A DNA stretch of 64,000 nucleotides, taken from NCBI GenBank assembly GCA_036399055.1, contig DASWNX010000017.1:62001-126000 (forward strand). The letters run 5' to 3'. Below are positions 25,701 through 34,192 of this stretch, in pieces; position 1 is the stretch's first letter, and the number at the start of each line of letters is the position of its first letter. The DNA is from Jatrophihabitans sp. (GTDB lineage Bacteria; Actinomycetota; Actinomycetes; Mycobacteriales; Jatrophihabitantaceae). The notes under the pieces were generated by a model that saw only the letters and a list, made by a program, of their open reading frames with translations, was not told the DNA's origin and searched no databases. The translations under genes and the position numbers were made by a program.

Positions 25701-26086
25701 ACGCGCCCCCGCTTCGCGGATTCCTCACCGGCAGCATCGACGCCGTCCTGCGACGCACCGGGCCGACCTTCGACATCGTCGACTACAAAACAAACGCGCT
25801 CGGCCCGCTGCCCGCCTCCGTGCAACGGTTCGACCAGGCCGCGATGGCCGCCGAAATGATCCGCGACCACTACCCGCTGCAGGCCCTCATGTACTCGGTC
25901 GCACTACACCGCTACCTCACCTGGCGGCTGCCCGGCTACAACCCGGACCAGCACCTGGGCGCCGTGCACTACCTGTTCGTGCGCGGCATGGCCGGCCCCG
26001 ACACCCCGGCCGGCTGCGGCGTCTTCAGCTGGCATCCACCGGCCGGGCTCATCGCCGCCCTGTCGAACCAGCTGGCCGGCGCATGA
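22790..26086 (+). CDS. recB: Exodeoxyribonuclease V beta subunit RecB, 1098 aa
   Basis: RecB is the 3'-5' helicase and nuclease subunit of RecBCD. Motif I is EASAGTGKTYAVVAL near residue 18. Other helicase motifs are VTFTQVATQELRGRVR (Ia), VLVDEFQDTDPVQW (II), LTIHGAKGLEFPIVYVPF (V) and LYVALTRAQHQLTIW (VI). The C-terminal nuclease domain is present with GSIDAVLRRTGPTFDIVDYK, including the catalytic Asp and Lys. The start is the ATG at 22790 that overlaps the recC stop; a longer open frame upstream lies inside recC and is not needed. The stop overlaps recD by four bases. All catalytic motifs look intact, so this should be an active enzyme. Confidence 0.95.
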   Translation: MSFTVTDALPAGTSVIEASAGTGKTYAVVALATRAVALGEVSPDQLMVVTFTQVATQELRGRVRHRFARTADALTDPAIARSSDDELTRALAIGDDADLAERRARLLQALSDFDAVTIATTHSFCQRMLDSLGIAGYREQYQFQESVSDVLADVVDDLYLNRFADRPIGPFSLAVARDVAAAATGEPGAALAPTEPAPGTVACDLVEFAAAARTELARRKTLMGLRDYNDLLTLLWQSLSDPQTGEQACQLIRDRYRLVLVDEFQDTDPVQWQILRRAFHGHVTLVLVGDPKQAIYAFRGAEVLSYLDAVSVAGHPLTLDTNRRSDPDILTALETVYGGAALGHPDILARHVDAAAASNQFSGPAMRVRYLDRAGPWPVSERTGLPNVPGVRARVARDVADDIATLLNSGATLGTGTAARPVGPGDIAVLVQRRATQALPVRDELAAAGISTVLVGDAGVYATSAATAWRHLLRAMEEPHRSSKVRLAALSPLLGATMTGLALDPDGWTAAHADQISGYTRLFSDAGIAAVYEQLTADTDLQARLLAHDSGERDVTDLRHIAQLLHQAATRHNLGLAGLTAWLTTRISDASADTNRTRTRLLDSDSDAVRILTIHGAKGLEFPIVYVPFSWDFAQRPTENVYQLHEGTTRILDVGGASDPGHPARKKAARDENSGEQLRSLYVALTRAQHQLTIWWAPSGVTAHSPLHRLLFGRTGGSLTPATSPSIPSDNDISAAFATWAAPAGDTIVTEHVPGVPEPPRPTYTQPAQPAPALTAAVFQRHLDYVWRRTSYSALTSSAHTEPGVISEPDQYIVTDEPAGPTTPPLPNATAADSAQPGTIPSPLNAFISSASFGTLVHTILEHVDTSAPDLAAEVTHRTTVAAASRLAGLDVPALAAALTAVLHTPLGHGTLAGITPTDRLSELQFELPLGGGDTPTHSQASLQDIAQTIRTYLGPADPLAAYPDILDDIDAPPLRGFLTGSIDAVLRRTGPTFDIVDYKTNALGPLPASVQRFDQAAMAAEMIRDHYPLQALMYSVALHRYLTWRLPGYNPDQHLGAVHYLFVRGMAGPDTPAGCGVFSWHPPAGLIAALSNQLAGA

Positions 26087-27984
26087 GCAGCGATCTGCGC
26101 GTCATCCGCGACACCGGCGCTCTCGCCGAATTCCACGCCGCCGGCGTCCTCGACGCCGCCGACGTCCACGTCGCCCTACGCATCACACGCCTCGCTGCAG
26201 AACCGTCACCGTTCGTCCTGCTGGCAGCAGCGCTCACCGTGCGCGCCGCACGGCTCGGAGCGGTCTGCGTGCCCTTGGCCGACCTGGCCAATGTCACCAC
26301 CGACCTCGACGGGGTCGACCTGACCGCCCTGCCGTGGCCCGACCCGGCCCACGTCGAAACGGCGTTACGGGCGAGCACCCTCCTCACCCCCGCCGACGGC
26401 TGCCTCGCGCCACTACGACTGGCCGACACCAGCGACGGGCCGCTGCTCTACCTCGACCGGTACTTCCGGCAGGAACTCACCATCCGCCGCGTTCTCACCG
26501 AACGCGCGGCGCGACCACTCCCCACCGTCGACGCTCGCGTCTTGGCCGACATCCTCAACCAGCTGTTCCACGACCCGGGTGACCCCGGCATGTCTGCGGC
26601 AGCACCGGACCGGCAACGCATTGCCACCGCCGTCGCTGCAACCGAATGGACAAGCTTTATCACCGGCGGGCCTGGCACGGGCAAAACCCACACCGTCGCC
26701 CGCATCCTCATCGCGCTGCACCGGCTGCACCGCGGCACACCCCGGGTCGCGCTCGCCGCGCCGACCGGCAAAGCCGCCGCGCGACTCACTGAAAGCATCA
26801 ATACCGAGCTACCCGACGACATACCGGAGCTGGCCGCCGTTACCGTGCATCGCCTCCTCGGTTGGCGCCGCGGCGACCAAGGCCGCTACGCATATCACTC
26901 CCGCAACCGGCTGCCCTACGACATCCTCATTATCGACGAGACCTCCATGATGTCGCTCACCATGACCGCCCGCCTGCTCGACGCGACCACACCCCACACC
27001 AGGCTCGTGTTCCTTGGCGACCCGGACCAGCTCGCCTCCATTGACGCCGGCGCCGTCCTCGCTGACATCGTCGCCTCTAGCGTCCTGCCGCCAGCAGCCA
27101 TCGGCGCCACTACAGAGCCAAGCCCAGCTGTAACCGCGGCCATACCAGCCGATCTCACCACGGCCACTAACGAGGACGACATCGCCCTCACCGACGCCGA
27201 GCGCGACCGCCTTGGCACCGGCCGCATCCGGCTCACCCGCGGCCGTCGCTACGGCGGCGCCATCGACAGTCTTGCCCGTGCCGTCCATGCCGGCGACACC
27301 ACCGCAGTACTTGACATCCTCACCGCTGGAACCGCCGACGTGTCTTGGACCGACCTCAACGACCTCGAGGGTCTCCGCACTGACATCCACACCAGCGGAC
27401 ACGCTATGACGCAAGCCGCGCTCGCCGGCGACACCCATGCCGCTCTGAACGCCCTCGGCCAGCACCGACTGCTGTGTGCCCATCGCACCGGCTCGTCCGG
27501 CGTCAGCCGCTGGGACGGCCTCGTCCGCGACTGGGTCCACACCACCCCAGCACCCGACGACAGCCCTGAAGGCTGGTACGCCGGACAGCCGCTGCTCGTC
27601 ACCGGCAATGATTACGACACTGGCGTTTACAACGGCGACACCGGCGTCATAATCCGTCAGAACAACGGCAGCCTCATCGCCGCATTCGAACGCGGCACCC
27701 AGCCCGTCCAGGTCCCCACCAGCCGCCTGAACGCCGTCGAAACCGCGTACGCCATGACCATCCACCGCGCCCAAGGTTCCCAATACCGGCGAGTATCGAT
27801 CGTCCTCCCGCCACCAACATCGGCCCTGCTTAGCCGACAGTTGCTCTACACCGCCATCACCCGCGGCATCGAGCACGTCCGACTCCTCGGCACCCAGGAG
27901 TCCGTCGAAGCCGCGGTCGCCCGGCAAGTGCCGCGCGCCAGCGGCCTGCGCTCCACACTGCTCGGGGTCACCGGACCCACCTGA
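26083..27984 (+). CDS. recD: Exodeoxyribonuclease V alpha subunit RecD, 633 aa
   Basis: RecD is the 5'-3' superfamily 1B helicase of RecBCD. The P-loop is FITGGPGTGKTHTVARIL (about residues 190-207), followed by ALAAPTGKAAARLTE (Ia), ILIIDETSMMSLTM (II), LVFLGDPDQLASIDAGAVLA (III) and a C-terminal YAMTIHRAQGSQYRRVSIVL with LYTAITRGIEHVRL (V and VI). Its ATG overlaps the recB stop. Length is slightly above that of E. coli RecD. It ends the operon; the following 166 bases contain no other gene. Function is secure by family; its use here, genome repair or defence, is open. Confidence 0.95.
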   Translation: MSSDLRVIRDTGALAEFHAAGVLDAADVHVALRITRLAAEPSPFVLLAAALTVRAARLGAVCVPLADLANVTTDLDGVDLTALPWPDPAHVETALRASTLLTPADGCLAPLRLADTSDGPLLYLDRYFRQELTIRRVLTERAARPLPTVDARVLADILNQLFHDPGDPGMSAAAPDRQRIATAVAATEWTSFITGGPGTGKTHTVARILIALHRLHRGTPRVALAAPTGKAAARLTESINTELPDDIPELAAVTVHRLLGWRRGDQGRYAYHSRNRLPYDILIIDETSMMSLTMTARLLDATTPHTRLVFLGDPDQLASIDAGAVLADIVASSVLPPAAIGATTEPSPAVTAAIPADLTTATNEDDIALTDAERDRLGTGRIRLTRGRRYGGAIDSLARAVHAGDTTAVLDILTAGTADVSWTDLNDLEGLRTDIHTSGHAMTQAALAGDTHAALNALGQHRLLCAHRTGSSGVSRWDGLVRDWVHTTPAPDDSPEGWYAGQPLLVTGNDYDTGVYNGDTGVIIRQNNGSLIAAFERGTQPVQVPTSRLNAVETAYAMTIHRAQGSQYRRVSIVLPPPTSALLSRQLLYTAITRGIEHVRLLGTQESVEAAVARQVPRASGLRSTLLGVTGPT

Positions 27985-28150
27985 CCCGCGGCGACACTGG
28001 CAGCCGCTCACGCCGGTAAGCCTCGCGCAAGCCGGGGTGCGGCAAATCGGCTTGCTGGGTTGCGGCAAGTCAGCCATGCCCAAGGAACGTGAGCACTGGT
28101 TCTGTCAGAGGGCTCGTGTACCTATGAAGTGACGGAAGGAGGTTAGTGCT

Positions 28151-28261
28151 ATGGGCAAGCCGAGCAAGTCCGCATTGTCGAAGGCTGGGACGACGTTGTC
28201 GTCCCCGTCTTCGTCGAAGGGCTCGAAGTCGAAGGCTGGCAGCACCCTGGGTAAGGGCTGA
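28151..28261 (+). CDS. Very small Ser/Lys/Gly-rich protein, 36 aa
   Basis: A strong ribosome-binding site (GAAGGAGGTT) lies eight bases before the ATG at 28151. The 36-residue product starts MGKPSKSALSKAGTTLSS and continues with Ser/Lys/Gly repeats to a final LGKG. It is basic and without hydrophobic core, so probably disordered or nucleic-acid-binding. It resembles a widespread class of tiny bacterial proteins ending in AGS-x-L, whose function is not known to me. A hairpin terminator follows after nine bases, so it forms a stand-alone unit. The clear translation and termination signals make it more credible than its size suggests. Confidence 0.65.
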   Translation: MGKPSKSALSKAGTTLSSPSSSKGSKSKAGSTLGKG

Positions 28262-28270
28262 CGCCGACCT

Positions 28271-28309
28271 CGGGTGGGCTGCTCAGTGTCAATTTGGGCG
28301 GCCCACCCG
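28271..28309 (+). terminator. Hairpin after the 36-aa gene
   Basis: CGGGTGGGC at 28271-28279 pairs perfectly with GCCCACCCG at 28301-28309 across a 21-base loop. There is no T-tract, which is common in high-GC actinobacterial terminators. Confidence 0.55.
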
Positions 28310-28617
28310 ATCCGCGGAAGGGATTAGCTCGGCGTGCCGGCGATGGGTGTCGGCGGCTCGAGTGAGCCGGGCTCTCCGGCCACATTGCCTGGACCGTGGG
28401 CGAACGCGCCGACGAAATTGGCCGGTCGCTTTACGAAGCACGCGCCAGCGACCGTAACTTCTTCACCTATCCTCCGACCGCTCCGAGACGACGCTCGGTT
28501 ATCGGCTGGGAGTTGATGACTGGTGGGAACGGCTGCCCGGCTGAAGCAGCAGCAGTCCCGGCTCGATAACGGCATACAGCGGTTAGCTTCAGGGACGCCC
28601 ACCAGCACGCGCGATTT
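28310..28617. other. Stretch without a supported gene
   Basis: No convincing gene on either strand. A minus frame (28324-28608) and a plus frame (28334-28516) are open but lack start signals and have poor composition. It directly precedes the decayed helix-turn-helix fragment. Confidence 0.4.
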
Positions 28618-28731
28618 TTCGCTAGTTGATCGACTCGTTGAGCAGAGATACCCAGCCGGGCGGCGAGCTGGCGGTGCGACATGCCGGGCACAGTCGCCAG
28701 CATCTCAGTGATGGCCGAATCGGCGATATGG
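28618..28731 (-). pseudogene. Fragment of a helix-turn-helix regulator gene
   Basis: On the minus strand this segment reads MLATVPGMSHRQLAARLGIS followed by AQRVDQLAKN, almost the same as residues of the regulator at 7878-8183. The nucleotide similarity is visible over about 110 bases. The N-terminal part is missing and the C-terminal tail runs into unrelated sequence, so it is a remnant of a third copy. From its end to the OLD gene at 29014 (about 280 bases) I see no gene. Confidence 0.65.
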
Positions 28732-29013
28732 TCAACGCTCGGCTGGTCTCGCTCTTGGTATCGACGACATCGAAATCATGGCGGTCGACCGTCATGACAA
28801 TGGACCCATCCGCAGCCCCGCAGTGCACCACCGAAATGCCTGAACCCCGTTGCCTCGTGCCCGTGCCCGGGTCTCGCGCACGGCGTTGCCGGTACGAGCC
28901 CACCCGCCACAGCAACTGCTTGAACACCAGAGATGAATCGGGGCGAATCGGCACAGCGCTGCGTAGGGTGAGCGCCGGACCATGCCGAGCTAGCCCCAAC
29001 ACGAAGGCGCAGC

Positions 29014-31086
29014 ATGCACATCGAATCCGTCACCCTAACGAACTTTCAATGCTTCGGACCGGAAGCCACCGTCATCAACTTGGAGCCCGAGGTGACCGCC
29101 CTCATCGGCTCGAACGGCACGGGGAAGACCGCCGCATGTCAGGCCCTGCTGCGGCTATTTGGCGTCACCGCCGAGGAACGCACCGTCCGCCTCAGGGACT
29201 TCCATATCGCCGCTTCGGCAACGGGCAGCGAGAGTGCCGAAGACAACACTGCGGGAGGTGACGACGAGGCCCCCGGGGGTGACGTCGAGGTCGCAGTCGA
29301 CCCACAGATGACCACGGGCGAAGGCGCCGACAGCGACACGGCGAGCAGAACTGGACCCGAGCGGACACTCAGCATCGAGGTATTGCTCAGCTTTCCCGAA
29401 CTCGACGATGACGACCCCGAGGACACCCGTGCAGTACCCGAGTTCTTCCACCGCATGGCAGCCGCCGAGGACGGCACCCTTAAATGCCGCATCCGCCTGG
29501 AGTCGCGCTGGCAGGACGACGGGACCATGGACGGCGCCATCGAGACAACGTGCTGGGTCATTCCGACCCTGGAACCCGTGTACGACGAGCAGCTACGCGT
29601 CAAGCTCCCGGCTAGCGAGCGCGGCCGCATCCAGGTGCTTTACGTCCCCGCATCCCGCGACGGGGCCCGCCACGTCACCGCGTTCCTCCGCGGCCGCCTC
29701 TGGCGCGCAGCCCACTGGTCACAAGAGCTGCGCGACCTCGTCACAACCAGCGCAGACGAGTTGCGCCAAGCCTTCCACGACGAACCGGCAACGACCGCCA
29801 TCGAAACAGCTCTCACCACCCGGTGGGCCGAACTCCACGGAGCCGGCACCCACGCCACTCCCCGATTCCAGCCCGTCGACGCCGACATCACTGCATTGCT
29901 CCGCGGCGCCAAACTCGTCTTCGAACCGGACAACTCCACCACGCACCGGCCGGCTCAGTTGCTCAGCGACGGGCAACGGTCGCTGCTCCATCTGGCCCTC
30001 ACCGCGGCCACCCTCGATCTGGAAGACGACATCGTGACCGGCAGTGCCGGCACGTTCGATGCGTTCTCTCTCCGGCTGCCGGTCTTGACCGTGCTGACGG
30101 TCGAGGAGCCGGAAAACAGCCTGTCGCCGTTCTACCTATCTCGGATCGTCAGCCAACTGCTCGACCTCGGCTCGGGCGAGCGGGCCCAGGCACTCCTGGC
30201 CAGTCACTCGCCCAGCGTCCTCAACCGCATCTACCCCGGCAATGTCCGCTACTTCCGACTGGACCCGACTACCGGTACCGGAACGGTCTGCCCCATCACA
30301 CTGCCGACCGGCGATGCCGAGGCGAGCAAGTATGTCCGCGAAGCAGTCCGCGCCCACCCCGAACTGTACTTCGCCAAATTCGTCGTCCTCGGCGAAGGTG
30401 CAACTGAGAACCTCATCATCCCCCGGGTTGCGCAGGCCCGCGGCATCGAACTTGACCCGTCGTTCGTGGCCGTCGTGCCGCTCGGTGGCCGGCACACCAA
30501 CCACTTCTGGCGGCTGCTCAACGACCTGCACATCCCGCACGCCACCCTGCTCGACCTCGACTTCGGCCGCATCGGGGCCGGCCCAGCCCGGCTCCGCAAC
30601 GCCTGCCGGCTGCTCATCGACAACGGGATCGATGTGCTGTCCGGCCTCGCCGGCATCGGCAGCCCCGACGACGTAACCGATGACATGGACTACAACGACA
30701 TGTTGACTGTCGTGAAGCACCTGCGGAAGTTCGGAGTATTTTTTGCCAGTCCTCTCGACCTCGACATGGCCATGCTGCGCCACTACCCGACGGCCTACAA
30801 GGCCTTGGATGCGCACGAGCGGGGGCCGGGTGACGGCGACGCGACCGACGCCGTCCTCGGCTCGGAATTCACTGAGGCGGCGGCCACCTATTGGATCCCT
30901 GAAGACGCGGAGGATCTGGAGAATCAACAAGCGTTGCTGCGCTGGTACCGGTATCTATTTCTCAACCGGTCCAAGCCCAGCACCCACCTGCGAGCGCTGA
31001 ACAGACTCAGCAGGGCAGAACTGCGCCGTCCGCCACGGTTTCTGCGTGAACTCGTGGAGCACATCCGGATCGAGCTGGACCTATGA
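29014..31086 (+). CDS. OLD-family ATPase-TOPRIM nuclease, second GajA-like protein, 690 aa
   Basis: The N-terminal ABC ATPase begins MHIESVTLTNFQCFGPEATV and has a canonical P-loop LIGSNGTGKTAACQALL with Lys38. The signature region LLSDGQRSLLHLALTAATLD and Walker B VLTVEEPENSLSPFY are both intact. An acidic insert (about 75-115) rich in Asp, Glu and Gly sits inside the ATPase. The TOPRIM domain has Glu461 in VVLGEGATENLII and the Asp514/Asp516 pair in LLDLDFG. The stop overlaps the next helicase gene as ATGA. This is the arrangement of Gabija GajA and of class 2 OLD nucleases. Unlike the copy at 17218, its ATP site is intact, so the two are probably not redundant. Confidence 0.87.
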   Translation: MHIESVTLTNFQCFGPEATVINLEPEVTALIGSNGTGKTAACQALLRLFGVTAEERTVRLRDFHIAASATGSESAEDNTAGGDDEAPGGDVEVAVDPQMTTGEGADSDTASRTGPERTLSIEVLLSFPELDDDDPEDTRAVPEFFHRMAAAEDGTLKCRIRLESRWQDDGTMDGAIETTCWVIPTLEPVYDEQLRVKLPASERGRIQVLYVPASRDGARHVTAFLRGRLWRAAHWSQELRDLVTTSADELRQAFHDEPATTAIETALTTRWAELHGAGTHATPRFQPVDADITALLRGAKLVFEPDNSTTHRPAQLLSDGQRSLLHLALTAATLDLEDDIVTGSAGTFDAFSLRLPVLTVLTVEEPENSLSPFYLSRIVSQLLDLGSGERAQALLASHSPSVLNRIYPGNVRYFRLDPTTGTGTVCPITLPTGDAEASKYVREAVRAHPELYFAKFVVLGEGATENLIIPRVAQARGIELDPSFVAVVPLGGRHTNHFWRLLNDLHIPHATLLDLDFGRIGAGPARLRNACRLLIDNGIDVLSGLAGIGSPDDVTDDMDYNDMLTVVKHLRKFGVFFASPLDLDMAMLRHYPTAYKALDAHERGPGDGDATDAVLGSEFTEAAATYWIPEDAEDLENQQALLRWYRYLFLNRSKPSTHLRALNRLSRAELRRPPRFLRELVEHIRIELDL

Positions 31087-32993
31087 CATCCCCCCAGCTC
31101 CCCTCACCGACCTTCAATTTCGTTACCAAGGCGGGGTGGGTACCTCTCGATGTCGACAAGATTGAACCAGCCGTGGACCAGGCCATCCGTGACCCTGGCA
31201 ACGTCGCCGTCATCGCCGGCCCCGGTGCCGGCAAAACCGAATTCCTCGCCCAACGCGCCGCCTACCTTCTCCAAACCGGCCTGTGCCGCCCGCCTCAGCG
31301 CATCCTCGCCATCTCCTTCAAAAGAGATTCTGCCGCGAATCTGACCCGTCGCGTCAACGCTAGGCTTCCCGACTTCGGCGGCCGCCTGGTGTCCATGACG
31401 TTCGACTCGTTTACCAAAGGTCTCATCGGCCGGTTCCGGCCGGCGCTGCCGACGGCCTGGACGCTGCGCAGCGACTACACGATCAGCTTCCCGAAACCGC
31501 GTGCCGTCAGTGACTTCATCACCTGGCACGGTCAGAACGCACCTGCAGACCTACAGTCCCAGATTTACGCACTGGACTCGGACAAGTTCCTCACCGATAT
31601 CGTCGGCACCTGGCGGCTGCCATCTGACACGCAAACCCCGCCGCACACTGCGGACGCCTACATGGCGTGGCGATGGTGGAAGGAGAACTACCGCGACGCG
31701 GACCCGCAGCTGCTCGAATTCACCATGATCAACCGACTCGCTGAGCTTCTCGTCCGAACCAGCCCATCCATTCGGCGGGCGCTGCAAATCACCTACCCAT
31801 TCGTGTTCGTCGACGAGTTCCAGGACACCACAGCCGCCCAACTCGACTTTCTGCATGCAGTCTTCGGCGACAGCGCAACCATCACCGTTGTCGGCGACCG
31901 CAAGCAGCGCATCATGGGCTTCGCAGGCGCTTTGCCCAACGCCGTCGACCAGTACATGGCGCAGTTCGGCGCTACCCGGTACGACCCCCAGTGGAACTTC
32001 CGCTCCAGCGCGGCGCTCGTCCAACTACAGCAGATCATCGCCGGCCGGCTCGACTCCGACGTCGTGGAGCCGGTATCGAAAGCGCCCGTCGAGGAAGGGC
32101 ATGTCGCAGCGAGCATCTGGAGCTACGGCAACGACAGCACCGAAGCTACTCATATCGCGCACTGGATCGCCACCGACATCGCCAGCAGTAACCGCACCGC
32201 GGCCGACTTCGCCGTCCTCGGACGGCAGAAGGTCAGCGACTGGGAGCAACGCCTGAGTCAAGAACTGGCCAGGTACGGCCTCCAGCTCCGAAACGACGAC
32301 CGCAAGTACGGCCACTTCAGCCTGCAAGACATCCTCAAACATGACCTCACCCGCTACGTCTTCGGCACCCTGCAGATGGCAGCCCAGTCCCGAGGTCTCG
32401 GCGAGGTCTGGCTCGAGATCCTGGCCGTCTTCGGACGGATCCGCGGCATCGACGACAACGACGCCGAACTGCATTTGTCCAACGAGCTGTCAGACTTCGT
32501 GCGCGAACTACGGATCTGGCAGTCGCAGAACGCACCAGCGACGGCAGATGCGGCCGACGTCGTCGTCCGAGCGTTGGGACCGGCTGTCAGCGATGTGGAC
32601 GCCTTCGTTCGATCGCAGCATCGCGGCGAGGACAACGCGACGCAGTTGCTGCAGTCGATTGCGGCACGCTTGGCGGAGGCGCTTCGCGGCGCGGTGACCT
32701 GGAGCGACGCGCTCGAGGCGGCCGAAGCTCGTGATGCAGTCAGCCTGCTGACCGTGCACCGCAGCAAAGGCTTGGAGTACCACACTGTGTTCTTCGTCGG
32801 CATGGACGACGACCGATGGTGGGCCCATGCCCGGGATCGTGATGAGAGTACTTCGACATTCTTCGTCGGCCTCTCCCGAGCTGCGCAACGCATAATTTTC
32901 ACCACAACCGGCGCGGATTGGCGCCGCAGCGGGATCGCCGACCTCTACGCGATGCTCGCCGAAGCCGGAGCGCAAGAGACGCACTGGGCCTAA
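31083..32993 (+). CDS. UvrD-family helicase, second GajB-like protein, 636 aa
   Basis: A superfamily 1A helicase with motif I VIAGPGAGKTEFLAQRAAYL (Lys51), Ia ILAISFKRDSAANLTRRVN, II FVFVDEFQDTTAAQLDFL (Asp244, Glu245), III VVGDRKQRIMGFAGA, V LLTVHRSKGLEYHTVFFVGM and VI FFVGLSRAAQRIIFTT. Its start codon overlaps the upstream OLD nuclease gene by four bases, so expression is tightly coupled. It is longer than the helicase at 15554 and not a close copy. It probably works with the upstream nuclease in phage defence; whether it unwinds DNA or only senses ends is unknown. Confidence 0.87.
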   Translation: MTSPQLPSPTFNFVTKAGWVPLDVDKIEPAVDQAIRDPGNVAVIAGPGAGKTEFLAQRAAYLLQTGLCRPPQRILAISFKRDSAANLTRRVNARLPDFGGRLVSMTFDSFTKGLIGRFRPALPTAWTLRSDYTISFPKPRAVSDFITWHGQNAPADLQSQIYALDSDKFLTDIVGTWRLPSDTQTPPHTADAYMAWRWWKENYRDADPQLLEFTMINRLAELLVRTSPSIRRALQITYPFVFVDEFQDTTAAQLDFLHAVFGDSATITVVGDRKQRIMGFAGALPNAVDQYMAQFGATRYDPQWNFRSSAALVQLQQIIAGRLDSDVVEPVSKAPVEEGHVAASIWSYGNDSTEATHIAHWIATDIASSNRTAADFAVLGRQKVSDWEQRLSQELARYGLQLRNDDRKYGHFSLQDILKHDLTRYVFGTLQMAAQSRGLGEVWLEILAVFGRIRGIDDNDAELHLSNELSDFVRELRIWQSQNAPATADAADVVVRALGPAVSDVDAFVRSQHRGEDNATQLLQSIAARLAEALRGAVTWSDALEAAEARDAVSLLTVHRSKGLEYHTVFFVGMDDDRWWAHARDRDESTSTFFVGLSRAAQRIIFTTTGADWRRSGIADLYAMLAEAGAQETHWA

Positions 32994-33085
32994 TTGAGCC
33001 CCGTATGCACCGGCAACTTCATCAGCTCTGCTTGTCTGCCCTTGCGGCCGCCTGTCGGCGGGCGGCGCATTGAGGCTCCGTCACG

Positions 33086-33466
33086 CTAGAACTTGAAAGA
33101 GAACCCCTCCCCCTTCAACAGCCACCCGAAGCCCAGCGGACACCCGACTAGCGCACGACCAGCGCGGCCTCCGAACTCTGCATCAACCTCATCACGTTGC
33201 TGTGGAGTAAGCCGCATCGGCAGGAGCAGCAGGACCTGACCGGCTGCCGGCCGGCGAGGAACGGCAATGCTTCGACCCGAGCTCGGGATCCCCACCGCGT
33301 CGCACACCACCGAGTATCCCGATCCAACTCGGGCGTGGATGACAACCGAACAGCCTGCGCGAAGCTGCTCAAGCGTGCGCGGGACCAGTTCCTTCAACGT
33401 AACGGGATACCCAAACCGGCCCAATTCAAGAGATGTAGGGTCTTCTTCATCAAGATTCGATCTCAT
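33086..33466 (-). CDS. Hypothetical protein, 126 aa
   Basis: A 126-residue protein from ATG 33466 with alternating hydrophobic strands (VVIHARVGSGYSVV, AGQVLLLLPMRLTP) and a C-terminal GFGWLLKGEGFSFKF. It looks like a compact alpha/beta or beta-barrel domain. There is no membrane segment. The start lies 17 bases from the divergent start at 33484, so the two genes must share a very short promoter region. Family not recognised. Confidence 0.55.
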   Translation of the reverse strand: MRSNLDEEDPTSLELGRFGYPVTLKELVPRTLEQLRAGCSVVIHARVGSGYSVVCDAVGIPSSGRSIAVPRRPAAGQVLLLLPMRLTPQQRDEVDAEFGGRAGRALVGCPLGFGWLLKGEGFSFKF

Positions 33467-33483
33467 ACGAGGAGCATCGGTAC

Positions 33484-33720
33484 ATGGGTTCGTCCGAGGA
33501 CAGTATCGACGGCATGGCGCTCCTGCAGATCGTTGCCTGCGTGACAGCCCTGCAGGACCGACTGCCCGACTCGCTCAAGTACCGGCACGAGCTAACTGGA
33601 CTAATTGCTGACCTAATGCCGTCGATCTCAACTACCGCCGGCACCTTCGAGGGGGCAGTTCGTGAGCACGGCGTCGAGCTCGACCGAGTTCTGCGCCCGA
33701 AGCCTGGCGAGTACGACTAG
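33484..33720 (+). CDS. Hypothetical protein, 78 aa
   Basis: ATG 33484 is preceded by GAGGAG about eight bases upstream. The product is small, acidic and helical (LLQIVACVTALQDRLPDSL), with no known motif. It is divergent from the gene at 33086-33466. Because the two starts are so close, one of the genes may be controlled by the other's product. Family not recognised. Confidence 0.5.
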   Translation: MGSSEDSIDGMALLQIVACVTALQDRLPDSLKYRHELTGLIADLMPSISTTAGTFEGAVREHGVELDRVLRPKPGEYD

Positions 33721-33732
33721 GCTCGACCCCTT

Positions 33733-34134
33733 TTGCGACGTGTACCTGGCGACTTCACTCGTGAGTTGAACCCTTCGCATGGGTGTGTCGCGCTGGTCAC
33801 AGAACCCGTCGAAACGGCACTCACATCAACCGGCGGCCGCGCCGCCAAGGATGACGGCCTGCTGGATGCCACCGCCGATGAGCTCGGCGCATCCGTGCGG
33901 TGGGAGGACATTCATAAGGTCAAGCCGCTGGCACCACTGACGTGCCGGGCCTGCACGGCACCGATGACGGCCAGAGTGTCCTCCCGTGGGTTGCGGCACT
34001 TCGCCCACCGCGCGGCCGCATCGGACTGCCCCACGCTTGGTGAGACGATCCATCACCACCTGCTCAAGATCGAGGGGCGGCGCTGTCCCGGAGCCCTGTT
34101 CCGTATCGCGCTGGCCATTCTGGACGAGCAGTAG
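33733..34134 (+). pseudogene. Truncated CoiA-like (zinc-finger nuclease family) gene
   Basis: The frame encodes the N-terminal part of competence-protein-CoiA-like proteins: ALVTEPVETAL, then the zinc-binding LTCRACTAPMTARVSSRGLR, HFAHRAA, a Cys, and GETIHHHLLK. In full-length relatives a nuclease domain of 150 residues or more follows this point. Here the similarity ends after HHLLK and the frame stops 22 residues later at 34134. No ATG or GTG start is obvious; TTG codons at 33733 and 33766 are possible. It is probably a gene cut by recombination. Confidence 0.6.
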
Positions 34135-34192
34135 CACTGCCACGGAGCTGGGAAGCCGGTATAGCGGGGACGCGACCCTGGTCGCGGGCGCG

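Noticed and set aside
26809-28083. Long minus-strand open frame (424 codons) across recD
   Set aside because: Antisense shadow of recD with low-complexity composition and no start signal.
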